From JAVBQB01 sp031549265 (GTDB lineage: Bacteria > Bacillota > Clostridia > Oscillospirales > JAVBQB01), in NCBI GenBank assembly GCA_031549265.1, contig JAVBQB010000002.1, positions 310,001-374,000 on the forward strand: 64,000 bases of DNA, given 5' to 3'. Under the pieces are notes generated by a model. It was not told the DNA's origin, made no database searches, and saw only the letters and a list, made by a program, of their open reading frames with translations. The position numbers were made by a program, and so were the translations under genes. Numbering within the stretch: position 1 is the first letter of the stretch; every line of letters starts with the position of its first letter. This document shows positions 35,705 to 44,336 of this stretch, in pieces.

Positions 35705-37650
35705 GTGACGGAGCAAAAGCACGCTGGATAAATGACTTTCGATTGCTGACACTGGCTATTGTGTGCTCGGTGTCAGTTTTCGCGTGCCTTTTTCTTTATA
35801 CATTTGACAACAAATACACCGCAAACGGCCCGCGCGCCAGTAGCGGAGAGTTGGTACTGAGTGCTTCGGCGCTGGTGGGGCAGCCTGTCCTGTTTCTGAC
35901 CGAGGGATGGGAGTACTTTGGACGCAGACTGCTTTCCCCGGCGGACTTTGGGGCGGATGCACCCGCCCCGGACGAGTATATCTACATCGGGCAATACGGC
36001 GGGTTCGAAGCCGGAAGCCTCGGGGAAAATCCACACGGCAGCGCAACATACCGGCTGACAATCCGGATTCCTCAAACGCCTGAAACCTACATGCTCGAAC
36101 TGCCCGAGATTTTCTCGGCGTACCGGGCTTATATAAACGGCAAGCTCGTGCAGTCAATGGGCTATCCCGACCCGGATAACTACGTGCCGGAAACGGGAAA
36201 CCGTGCCGCAGTGTTTGAAGCGGGCGGGCGGATTGAGATTATTATAGCAGTTTCGGACTTCTCGCATATATACAGCGGCATGGTGTTTCCGCCAGCGTTC
36301 GGCAAGCCGGAGGCGGTGACGGCACTGCTGAACACACGACTGATTTTTCGTAGCGTTTTTGTGGCGTTTGCCCTGGCTGTCGGAGCCCTGGCGCTGCTGA
36401 TCGGCGTTATCAGCCGGAGGAAAAGCATCGCGCTGCTTTACGGGCTGCTATGTCTGTTCTTTGTGGGCTACACCAGTTATCCGATCCTGCAAACGCTGTT
36501 CAGCGCCATTTACCCCTTTTACGCCATTGAGAATATCTCATTTTGCGCCATGCTTGCTGTCGTCATGCTGCTGCAAAAAAGCCTTTTCGGTCGACGGGAC
36601 AAATGGAACCGGTGCATAATCGGCGTCGGCGCGTTCATGTGCCTGGCGTCCGCCGTTCTTCCGTTCGCAGTGACCGGCGGCAGCCTTGCGGTGATGGGAA
36701 TCTATTCATATTTAATTATGTCGTACCAGTGGGGCACGTCGGTATATCTGACGGTCACTGCCGTAAAAGCGGTCGCGGGTGGGAAAACACATTCCACGGC
36801 GCTGCTCGCAGGAGTGCTGGCCTTTGATACCGCGCTGGTGATGGACAGGCTCCTTCCTCTTCATGAACCAATAGTTTCAGGATGGTTTCCGGAGCTTGCC
36901 AGTTTCGCGCTGACAATCTGCATCGGGGCGGTGGTCACCGGCGAGCTTGCCGGGAAATACCGCGACAGCGCCGTATTGGAAGAACGCATGAGCGGAATGG
37001 AACGCCTGTCGGAGATGCAGAGGTCGAATTACGACATGCTGCGAGAGCGCATTGAGGAGGCCAGGACGATCCGGCACGATATGCGGCATCATGTCATCAT
37101 GGTGGAGGGCTTTCTGCGGGACAAAGATTACGAAAAGCTGGAAGCGTATGTCAGAGAGTACCGGGGGGCAGTCGAGCTGCGGCAGCCGCTGAGCTTTTCG
37201 CAGAATCTTGTGGTAAACGTCCTTGCCGGACATTATTCGGGGCTCGCGGAGAAAAACGGCATCGATATATCGTTTTCGCTTGATATCGGTTCCGAGTGCG
37301 GAATACCGGAGGCCGACCTGTGCTCGGTTGTCAGCAATCTGCTGGAAAACGGAATAGAAGCCTGCGGCAGGCTGGAGGGCGGCGGCCGATTCATATCGCT
37401 AACCATCAGCCAAAAGCCCTCAATGCTGTCTATCATAATGCGCAACAGCGCGAGCGATGTGATAACCGGAAGAAACGGTGCGTTCATATCCTCCAAAGCT
37501 GATGAGCGGAGCGGCTACGGGCTGGATTCAATCAGGGCTGTCGCCGCCCGCAGCGGAGGATTTGCGGAATTCAGCTATGACTGGGAAAAAGGCGTGTTTA
37601 TCAGCTCTGTATTGTTGGCGGTCAATAGAGAAATGACTTTGGATCGCTGA
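35701..37650 (+). CDS. 7TM sensor histidine kinase, GHKL type
   Basis: 649 residues. A signal/membrane helix (15-36) is followed by an extracellular jelly-roll-like domain (60-200: TYRLTIRIPQTPETYMLELP, SAYRAYINGKLV) of the 7TMR-DISM type, which in relatives is thought to bind carbohydrates. Seven membrane spans cover about 212-415, then a coiled coil (420-455), phospho-acceptor His459 in IRHDMRHHV, and an ATPase domain with N-box NLLENGIEAC and SGYGLDSIR. This pairs with the LytTR regulator two genes upstream; placing a secreted protein between them is unusual. It starts inside the previous stop (ATGA) with no ribosome binding site of its own, so translation depends on coupling. Confidence 0.92.
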   Translation: MSDGAKARWINDFRLLTLAIVCSVSVFACLFLYTFDNKYTANGPRASSGELVLSASALVGQPVLFLTEGWEYFGRRLLSPADFGADAPAPDEYIYIGQYGGFEAGSLGENPHGSATYRLTIRIPQTPETYMLELPEIFSAYRAYINGKLVQSMGYPDPDNYVPETGNRAAVFEAGGRIEIIIAVSDFSHIYSGMVFPPAFGKPEAVTALLNTRLIFRSVFVAFALAVGALALLIGVISRRKSIALLYGLLCLFFVGYTSYPILQTLFSAIYPFYAIENISFCAMLAVVMLLQKSLFGRRDKWNRCIIGVGAFMCLASAVLPFAVTGGSLAVMGIYSYLIMSYQWGTSVYLTVTAVKAVAGGKTHSTALLAGVLAFDTALVMDRLLPLHEPIVSGWFPELASFALTICIGAVVTGELAGKYRDSAVLEERMSGMERLSEMQRSNYDMLRERIEEARTIRHDMRHHVIMVEGFLRDKDYEKLEAYVREYRGAVELRQPLSFSQNLVVNVLAGHYSGLAEKNGIDISFSLDIGSECGIPEADLCSVVSNLLENGIEACGRLEGGGRFISLTISQKPSMLSIIMRNSASDVITGRNGAFISSKADERSGYGLDSIRAVAARSGGFAEFSYDWEKGVFISSVLLAVNREMTLDR

Positions 37651-37685
37651 CGACGAAAGACATAATCGATTAATGAAAAAGTAAA

Positions 37686-37711
37686 GGCCGCAAGTGTTAA
37701 GACCTGCGGCC
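37686..37711 (+). terminator. Stem-loop after the kinase operon
   Basis: GGCCGCA (37686-37692) pairs with TGCGGCC (37705-37711), 12-base loop, followed by GCGACCCTTTAATTT. Weak T-tract. Confidence 0.5.
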
Positions 37712-37769
37712 GCGACCCTTTAATTTAAGCTGTTGAGTCAAGCTAAATAACGTTTCAGGAGGTACACAT

Positions 37770-38207
37770 ATGAGAAAACTCGTTCCGCTGAGCCCCGATA
37801 CTCGGCTTGACGCCTTTGAGGAGAGCGACGCGAGGGAAGCGGTACTGATGACTGTCCGGTACTACGGCGTAATCGGTTACAACCCGCCGTGGATTTCCTA
37901 TTTGCTGGAATATGGCGGGCAAACCGTGGGCATTTGCTCTTTCAAAGGCACGCCGGCGGACAAGACGGTCGAAATCGCGTACTATACGTTTCCCGCGTAC
38001 GAGGGCGGCGGGCACGCGTCATTCATGTGCCGGGAGCTGGTCGGTATTGCGGCAGGCCATGACGAAAGCCTGACCATAACCGCCAGAACGCTGCCGGAGG
38101 ACAACGCGTCGACATCTGTGCTCAAGAAAAACGGGTTTGAACTCGTCGGACTGGTCACCGATCCCGAAGACGGCGAGGTTTTCGAATGGCGGTATGCCGG
38201 GCAGTGA
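37770..38207 (+). CDS. GNAT-family N-acetyltransferase
   Basis: 145 residues. A single acetyltransferase fold with VEIAYYTFPAYEGGGHASFM as the acetyl-CoA-binding beta4-alpha3 region and NASTSVLKKNGFELVGLV as the C-terminal signature. Substrate unknown. The strong ribosome binding site CAGGAGGT precedes ATG 37770. It stands alone, convergent with mtaB, whose stop lies 17 bases away. Confidence 0.88.
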   Translation: MRKLVPLSPDTRLDAFEESDAREAVLMTVRYYGVIGYNPPWISYLLEYGGQTVGICSFKGTPADKTVEIAYYTFPAYEGGGHASFMCRELVGIAAGHDESLTITARTLPEDNASTSVLKKNGFELVGLVTDPEDGEVFEWRYAGQ

Positions 38208-38223
38208 CGGCGGGGGAGTCGGC

Positions 38224-39516
38224 TCAGTCGCAAACGGCGCCGAGCAGGATACCGCCCACGCTTCCGGTAATTTTGACCGGCAGTGGGACGTTGAGCGGGG
38301 CGCTGCCGCATACCTTGACCTCCAGGTAGTTTCCGGCGTGACCGAGCGAATCTCCGGCGGAGTGCCGCTCAAACAGCACGTCGTGTATCTGCCCGACGCT
38401 GCCGTCCGCGAATGCGCCGGCCATTTTTCGGGACAGTTCGTCGGCGATGCGGGCGCGCCGTGTTTTTTCGGCGTTGGTTATCTGGCCGAGCATCTCAGCC
38501 GCGGGAGTGCCCGGCCTGCTTGAGTACGGGAAAACATGCATTTTAGAAAAACCGCACCGCGCCGCGAAAGCAATCGAAGCATCGAATTCAGACTCACTCT
38601 CGCCGGGAAAGCCGACGATAAGGTCGGTGGTGATCGCACAGCCTTTGACGGCTTCCCTCAGCAGATCGAGGGATTCTTTGAAGCGGGCAGTGTCGTACTT
38701 GCGATTCATCCGGAGCAGCACGCTGTCGCTGCCGGACTGGAGCGGCAGATGGAAGTGGGGGCAGAGATTGTCAAGCGCCGCCAGCCTGCGGCAGAACGAG
38801 AGGTCGATCTTCGCGGGTTCAAGAGAGCCCAGCCTTACCCTCGCCGTCCGCGCTGACCGGCACACGGCTTCGATGAGATCAGGCAAATGCGCGTCACCCT
38901 CAAGATCCGCGCCCCACGACGATATTTCAATTCCGGTGACTACGATTTCGGCAAATCCCTGAAGTGCCAACTGTTCGGACTCGGCGGAGGCATCTTCCAG
39001 CGGACGGGATCTGACCGGGCCGCGGGACGTCGGGATAATGCAGTATGCGCACCGGTTTTCGCACCCATCCTGAACTTTGAGCAGAGCCCTGGTCCGGCCG
39101 GATACCGAACCGGACGTCAGACGCTCAAAAGTGGGCGCGGCCTGCAAATACTCGGGAACGGATACGGACTTCAGCCGCGTTTCCAAAAAGCGCTCGATGC
39201 TGCCGATTACGGCCAGCCGGTCCTGTGTGCCGGTCACGATGTCGGCTCCGACGTCCGAAACGGCGTCCGGACTGATCTGGGAATAGCATCCGCATACAGC
39301 GATTACAGCGTCCGGATTGATTTTGCGCGCCCGGCGGACGGCGCTGCGCGATTTTGCGTCGCCCGACTTCGTGACGCAGCAGGTATTTATTATATAAGCG
39401 TCGGCAGAGTCGCCGGTCCCCGCGAGTTCGTGCCCCCGGCTGACAAGCTCGAGTTCAATCGCTGCGCTTTCGGCTTGATTTACTTTACATCCAAGTGTGA
39501 GAACCGAAACTTTCAT
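38224..39516 (-). CDS. mtaB: tRNA N6-threonylcarbamoyladenosine methylthiotransferase
   Basis: 430 residues; adds a methylthio group to t6A37 in tRNAs decoding ANN codons. The N-terminal methylthiotransferase domain (MKVSVLTLGCKVNQ, INTCCVT, VCGCYSQ) carries three Cys for one [4Fe-4S] cluster. The radical SAM motif is CENRCAYCIIP. PHFHLPLQSGSDSVLLRMNRKY and TTDLIVGFPGESE are family signatures, followed by a TRAM-like C-terminal domain. Start ATG 39516 with GGAG upstream; the frame is open 60 bases further but without a site. The MtaB rather than MiaB subtype is judged from the short N-terminus and LGCKVNQAE. Confidence 0.93.
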   Translation of the reverse strand: MKVSVLTLGCKVNQAESAAIELELVSRGHELAGTGDSADAYIINTCCVTKSGDAKSRSAVRRARKINPDAVIAVCGCYSQISPDAVSDVGADIVTGTQDRLAVIGSIERFLETRLKSVSVPEYLQAAPTFERLTSGSVSGRTRALLKVQDGCENRCAYCIIPTSRGPVRSRPLEDASAESEQLALQGFAEIVVTGIEISSWGADLEGDAHLPDLIEAVCRSARTARVRLGSLEPAKIDLSFCRRLAALDNLCPHFHLPLQSGSDSVLLRMNRKYDTARFKESLDLLREAVKGCAITTDLIVGFPGESESEFDASIAFAARCGFSKMHVFPYSSRPGTPAAEMLGQITNAEKTRRARIADELSRKMAGAFADGSVGQIHDVLFERHSAGDSLGHAGNYLEVKVCGSAPLNVPLPVKITGSVGGILLGAVCD

Positions 39517-39647
39517 TTTTTCTCCAAAGTAGTATAAAATAGAACCAGACGGTAAACTAGTTGTTGTAATTGCCACATTTTTGTTTTATAATTATAAAAC
39601 ACTATGCATACCGACAACCAGGCAAAGACATATGCGGAGGGGCCGTC

Positions 39648-41762
39648 ATGTTTGGTAAGACCAAGAAAGAAGAAGCCTTTTTCGAACTGCTGGATGATAT
39701 CCTCAGCGTGCGCGATGATGAGATGGTTATCATCGACAACCGGACATGCAAAATCCTATTTGCCAATATTCACGCGTTCAGGAGAATGGGCGGTGAGCGT
39801 TCAACAGACGCGCATGTCCTGAAGGCGTATGGCTGCTACTTTAATGACTTCAGCAAACTGCTGCTGACCGAGGATGAAAACGGCCTTCATTCAAGTAAGG
39901 TTGATCTCAATATTCTCGATAAAAACGGCAGGCATTTTGTCGCGCGCTCAAGTCCGCTCAAATGGATGGACGGCGTCGAGGCGACAGCGATAGTCGTTAC
40001 CGACGTCGAGAATACCTATAATGAATCTAAGACTTTGTCGGACATGGTGTATATCGATCAGCTGACCGGTATTCCCAACAGGCGCAAGTTTTACGAGGAC
40101 TTTGAAACGCTGACCTCGGGCCTTGCGGGAAAATATGACGGCGTTATCGCGATGTTTGACCTTGACGAGTTCAAAATGGTCAACGATCTTTATGGCCACA
40201 ACGCGGGAGACTTGATGCTCCAATTGCTTGTAGATCATATCACATCCATACCCGGTATGGAAGGGCATGTTTACAGGCTGGGCGGCGACGAATTCGTTTT
40301 TCTGTTCTTCGGAGAGGCGCATCCAGACGAAACTGTCGAACAGTACTACCGCAGAAAGCTGTCTCAAACGCTCAAAGCCTATACGATGCCGAATATTGAG
40401 GTGTCGTGCACACTGAGTATGGGCGTCGCGAGGATTCCGGAAGACGGGGTGGATTCATCCGAGCTGATGCGCCGCGCCGACATAGCGATGTACAGTGCCA
40501 AAGCCGCGGGTAAGAACCGGCTTGAGTTCTTTAACAAGGAATATGACGGCGCCCGCAAGTTTTCGGACAACTATATTACCATGCAGCCGATCTTTGATAC
40601 AAACAACAAGACTTTCGCCTATGAAATACTGGGGCAAAACATGCAGAAGGCCATAGACGCTCCGGAATCGTGCGTTTCGCTGTTTGACTACTCGATCGAC
40701 TCGATCGGCCTGGATTCGCTGACTGGCAACGAACGGTACATAATCGGACTGAATACCAATTTCCTCAACGAAAAACTGGCGCAGTCCCTGCCGAAATCGG
40801 CGTTTATCATACTTATTTCCGAGCGGGATCCCAAAAATATCAGAAATATGGAATCGCATAAAAAGCTGAAGGCTTTGGGCTTTTCGCTCGCGCTAGACAA
40901 CGCGCATAAGTACAAGGAACGCAGCGATCTGACCGAGATGGCGGATTACATGATGGTGGACTTCAACGAACTGTCTAGCGAAGGGCATATCAGATTGCTC
41001 GCGATGTTCCGCGGCAAGACGTTCGTAGCGAAGAACATTCAGGAGCCTTCCCAGCACGCTATCGCGAAGGCGATGGGATACAACTGCTTCCACGGTCAGT
41101 TTTTCAGCCAGACTGTAACAAAAAAGAGCAAGAACCTCGAGCCGCTGAAAAGCAACTTCGCACGCTTGCTCAAGTTATGCAGCAACGAGGATTTCTTCGA
41201 CTTTGACGAGATAGCCAAAATCATCGCATCCGACGTCGCTTTGTCATATAAAGTATTGCTGCTGCTGAACTCCGCGTCTGTCGGACTTCGGTACAAGATA
41301 TCGTCAATCGACCGCGCCGTCGCCTTCCTTGGAGAGGAAAAGCTGCGCAAATGGCTGGCGCTCCTGGCGTTACGCGGAATATCCGCGAACAAGCCGTTGG
41401 AGATGGTCAGGGTGTCGCTCATCCGGGCCCGCTTCTGCGAGCAGATGGCGCATCACTTCTCGCCCAGGCGGAATCAGGGTCATATGTTCCTGCTTGGCAT
41501 GTTTTCGATCATGGATGTCGCGATGGACATGCCGTTTGAACAGATCTTCGAGGAGCTGCCGGTTCATGACGATATTTCAAAGTCGCTGACAGGCAGCGAA
41601 GGGGTGTATTCCGACGCTATCCCGTTTATGAGGGATTATGAGAACGGCAATTGGGGGAACGTATCGGATTTCGCCGACAAGCACAACATTTCGAGCGATG
41701 TAATCTACCGCTCTTATCTCGACGCGGTGATCTGGTGCAATGGGTTGATGGGTTCGATATAA
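39648..41762 (+). CDS. PAS-GGDEF-degenerate EAL-HDOD signalling protein
   Basis: 704 residues. The N-terminal PAS-like domain (about 10-125) has VIIDNRTCKILFANIHAFRRM. The GGDEF domain (about 135-295) has an intact RLGGDEF active site, FDLDEFKMVND and YGHNAGD, so it should make cyclic di-GMP; I see no RxxD product-inhibition site at the usual spacing. The next part (300-500) resembles an EAL domain, but EILGQ replaces EALLR and the metal ligands are not preserved. It is followed by an HDOD domain (about 505-690, IIASDVALSYKVLLLLNSAS). The EAL-like plus HDOD half resembles YuxH/CdgJ proteins; fusion to an active GGDEF is unusual. Start ATG 39648 with CGGAGGGG upstream. It sits next to flagellar genes. 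Confidence 0.88.
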   Translation: MFGKTKKEEAFFELLDDILSVRDDEMVIIDNRTCKILFANIHAFRRMGGERSTDAHVLKAYGCYFNDFSKLLLTEDENGLHSSKVDLNILDKNGRHFVARSSPLKWMDGVEATAIVVTDVENTYNESKTLSDMVYIDQLTGIPNRRKFYEDFETLTSGLAGKYDGVIAMFDLDEFKMVNDLYGHNAGDLMLQLLVDHITSIPGMEGHVYRLGGDEFVFLFFGEAHPDETVEQYYRRKLSQTLKAYTMPNIEVSCTLSMGVARIPEDGVDSSELMRRADIAMYSAKAAGKNRLEFFNKEYDGARKFSDNYITMQPIFDTNNKTFAYEILGQNMQKAIDAPESCVSLFDYSIDSIGLDSLTGNERYIIGLNTNFLNEKLAQSLPKSAFIILISERDPKNIRNMESHKKLKALGFSLALDNAHKYKERSDLTEMADYMMVDFNELSSEGHIRLLAMFRGKTFVAKNIQEPSQHAIAKAMGYNCFHGQFFSQTVTKKSKNLEPLKSNFARLLKLCSNEDFFDFDEIAKIIASDVALSYKVLLLLNSASVGLRYKISSIDRAVAFLGEEKLRKWLALLALRGISANKPLEMVRVSLIRARFCEQMAHHFSPRRNQGHMFLLGMFSIMDVAMDMPFEQIFEELPVHDDISKSLTGSEGVYSDAIPFMRDYENGNWGNVSDFADKHNISSDVIYRSYLDAVIWCNGLMGSI

Positions 41763-41778
41763 CGCAGCCGCCACGGGA

Positions 41779-42072
41779 TCAAAGGTTTTTCAGTTTGTCG
41801 CCCATCTTTTTGTCAATGTCGCAGACAAAAAGGAGCACCTGCGCCACGACCGTGTAGAGTTCGGGCGGGATTTCGTCTCCGATTTTCAGCATGTTCAGAG
41901 TATGAGCCAATTCGGGGTCCTCATGTATGGGGATCCCGTTTTCTTCTGCCCGGCTGATAATATTTTCGGCTATCTGACCTGTGCCGGAAGCAACGACCCG
42001 GGGCGCGCCGCTCTCGGGGCTGTATTCCAGCGCGACGGCTTCCTTTATTCTCTTTTTCTCGTTTTCTGCCAT
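41779..42072 (-). CDS. FlhB C-terminal-domain-like protein (YlqH type)
   Basis: 97 residues matching only the cytoplasmic C-terminal domain of the flagellar export switch FlhB: AVALEYSPESGAPRVVASG, then GQIAENIISRAEENGIPIHEDPEL and ELYTVVAQVLLFV. The NPTH autocleavage site is absent, as in Bacillus YlqH. In Firmicutes such proteins lie after a FliK-like gene (ylqG-ylqH), as here, 22 bases downstream. Probably modulates type III export of flagellar substrates; role inferred. ATG with GAGGTAATAA upstream. Confidence 0.9.
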   Translation of the reverse strand: MAENEKKRIKEAVALEYSPESGAPRVVASGTGQIAENIISRAEENGIPIHEDPELAHTLNMLKIGDEIPPELYTVVAQVLLFVCDIDKKMGDKLKNL

Positions 42073-42094
42073 TTATTACCTCAGAATAACTGTA

Positions 42095-44149
42095 TTAGAT
42101 AGTGACGTCAAATCCGAACTTGCGGAAATCCTGACGGCGTTCCTCGCGTGCGTCTAGCATGGTTTGGTCTTCCTCGCTCTCGCTGAACGTGACTCGCGAC
42201 AGCCTGTAGCCGTTGGCCTCCAGCAGATTAGACAAATGCAGGGCGTTCGCGGCGACAAACTGGACAGTCTCCTCGCCGTCGGCGCGGATGTCGCATTCGA
42301 CGTTGTTGCCGATAATCCTAACATAAGCGTCAATCCGGTTGAGATTGACGGTGGCCAGCGAGACGAACATTGTCGCGTTGCGCGGATCAATCTTTTTGCC
42401 CGACTTCTTGCCCTCTTGAAAGACATAGAGCTCAGCTGTCGATTTTTGGTCGTTTATCAGAATAGGTATCTGGATGACCGAAGTGGTGTTGCTGAGCTGG
42501 TTAATAAATTTCATGCTCTGGTCGATTTCGTTGACTATCTGAGTCACTGCCATCCGTTGCGTGGAGGACATTTCGGGCAGATGCTCGTTCACGGCGGCCA
42601 GAACCTCGTTAATCTGCCGGTTAAGGCGCGACGCGGCGATTTCCTTAGGCAGGAACTTCGCGCGGTCGTGCTCGATCTGCCTGAAAAGCGATTCCACCAT
42701 CGATTTGAGGTCGGAAGATGTCGAGACGTTGACGGGTACAGCGGTATTTTGCGCCGGATGCGCCGTCTGGGAGGCTGTCGCTTGCGCCTGTGCCGCCGGT
42801 GATGGCGCGTCGCGCCCGGTGGCCGCCGCGGCATCGGAAACTATAGCCGCCTGACCATATTGTGTTTGTGCAGCACCGGGTACTACCAATTGCGCGGCAG
42901 CTTGCGGCGAGGGCTGACCCTGTGGGATCGAACCGCCGGTTTCCGCCTGCGCTGCCTGCTGACCTGCGGCCATAGATTGCGCGGCGGCGGCTTGCGGTTG
43001 TCCCTGCGCCGTTTGCTGCGCGGCCGACGGATTCGCTGCCGTGCCTTGTGTCTGCGGCTGGGCTTGCTGACCTTGCATTTGTTGCAGTTGTTTTGGTTCA
43101 AGTGAAACAAAATCTTCGTCGCCCAACATGGCGCCAAGCGCCGCAAGTGTTTGCGCGTTCTGGACGGGGGAGGTCGGCAGCTCGGAGGGGACAGCCGTGG
43201 GTACCGGCTGACCTGGTACTGCGGGCTGTGTTCCGGGCATGACTCCCGTTTGTTGCGCCGCGGTCTGGGGTGCTGCCTGGCCGGACGCTGTCGGTTGCTG
43301 TCCGACTGTCGATGTCGCATCAGCAGCGTCGGCTAAAACTGCGGCAGGATTTGCCGGAACCTGCTGCCCCGGAGGCGTGCCAATAATTGCCTGTTGGCCG
43401 GGTATCACGGACGCCGGTTGTCCAGGTTGGGAACCCTGTGCAGCTGGTTGGCCGGGAACCTGTGCTGTCTGCTGCGCCGGGATCGGCGCACCCTGTCCGG
43501 CGGACTGGCCGGGCCCGGGAAGAGGCGAGCGCAGTGCGGCTTCCGGATTTCCATCGCCGTCCTGCGACAGCAGGGAGATCAGCTTATCCAGTTTCGAGCC
43601 GATGCTGTTCTGGTGAGCGAGAAACTGGTCGAGCATGGCAATATTGGAGCTGTTCACCGGAATCTTGTTATTCAGCATGAACACTGCTTTTTCGGGAGTC
43701 AGTGACTTATATGCAGAGAGCATGTCGCTGACGTTATTTATTTCCGACTTGGTGGGAACCACGCCGGACTTCAAGAACTGCTGCAATATCTCGGTATTTT
43801 TGGCGTTTGGTTCAAGCCCGAGCGATTTGAGCATCGTCGGCAGGTCGCCTTTTTCCAGGAGCGCGGCCGGAATATCGGTTAGCTGGGCGAGCAGCTGGTT
43901 GCCCTGCCGTCCGGTAACAGTGAGCTTGATGATATCACCCTGAGCGACCGGGATGGGAAGCTCGCGGGCCGCGACAACCACGCTCCCGTCTGCAAGCTTC
44001 AGAGCCATGGAGTTCTTATCTGTGGCCACGACTTCGGCATCGATGACGTCGCCGGGACTCAGCCGGTCAAGCGCGGGGTTGGATTGAATGTTGACGTTGC
44101 GGGATTTAAGCTGCATCGCCGCCAGCGCCTGCGCGGAATCAATACGCAA
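42095..44149 (-). CDS. FliK-like hook-length-control domain protein with Gln/Pro/Ala-rich middle
   Basis: 684 residues. The N-terminal region (1-200) contains a beta-rich OB-like segment (GDVIDAEVVATDKNSMALKL) and helices. Residues about 205-475 are low complexity, dominated by Gln, Pro, Ala and Gly (repeats of GQPA, AQQTA, PGQ). The C-terminal FliK-like domain (about 560-684) has IQIPILINDQKSTAELYVFQ and a final DARE...RRQDFRKFGFDVTI. Disordered middles are typical of FliK molecular rulers, supporting a role in export control. The start is TTG 44149 with GGAGGTG seven bases upstream. Operon with the FlhB-like gene. Confidence 0.8.
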   Translation of the reverse strand: MRIDSAQALAAMQLKSRNVNIQSNPALDRLSPGDVIDAEVVATDKNSMALKLADGSVVVAARELPIPVAQGDIIKLTVTGRQGNQLLAQLTDIPAALLEKGDLPTMLKSLGLEPNAKNTEILQQFLKSGVVPTKSEINNVSDMLSAYKSLTPEKAVFMLNNKIPVNSSNIAMLDQFLAHQNSIGSKLDKLISLLSQDGDGNPEAALRSPLPGPGQSAGQGAPIPAQQTAQVPGQPAAQGSQPGQPASVIPGQQAIIGTPPGQQVPANPAAVLADAADATSTVGQQPTASGQAAPQTAAQQTGVMPGTQPAVPGQPVPTAVPSELPTSPVQNAQTLAALGAMLGDEDFVSLEPKQLQQMQGQQAQPQTQGTAANPSAAQQTAQGQPQAAAAQSMAAGQQAAQAETGGSIPQGQPSPQAAAQLVVPGAAQTQYGQAAIVSDAAAATGRDAPSPAAQAQATASQTAHPAQNTAVPVNVSTSSDLKSMVESLFRQIEHDRAKFLPKEIAASRLNRQINEVLAAVNEHLPEMSSTQRMAVTQIVNEIDQSMKFINQLSNTTSVIQIPILINDQKSTAELYVFQEGKKSGKKIDPRNATMFVSLATVNLNRIDAYVRIIGNNVECDIRADGEETVQFVAANALHLSNLLEANGYRLSRVTFSESEEDQTMLDAREERRQDFRKFGFDVTI

Positions 44150-44284
44150 AGGAACTCACCTCCGCTGCATAAGCATGTGCGCATAAAATAATTTGCCCGG
44201 ATCGGCAAACGGATAATCTATACGTATATTCTATACATGTATCGAAAGAATCGCCGCATTAATCAAGGGGCTTCATAAAAAAAT

Positions 44285-44309
44285 CCGCCGGCGGGTGAAG
44301 CGCCGGCGG
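44285..44309 (-). terminator. Terminator of the dehydratase activase gene
   Basis: Perfect 9-bp stem CCGCCGGCG / CGCCGGCGG with a 7-base loop, followed on the minus strand by GATTTTTTT. Confidence 0.9.
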
Positions 44310-44336
44310 CATGTGTCGTGTTAAGCTGAGATGAGG

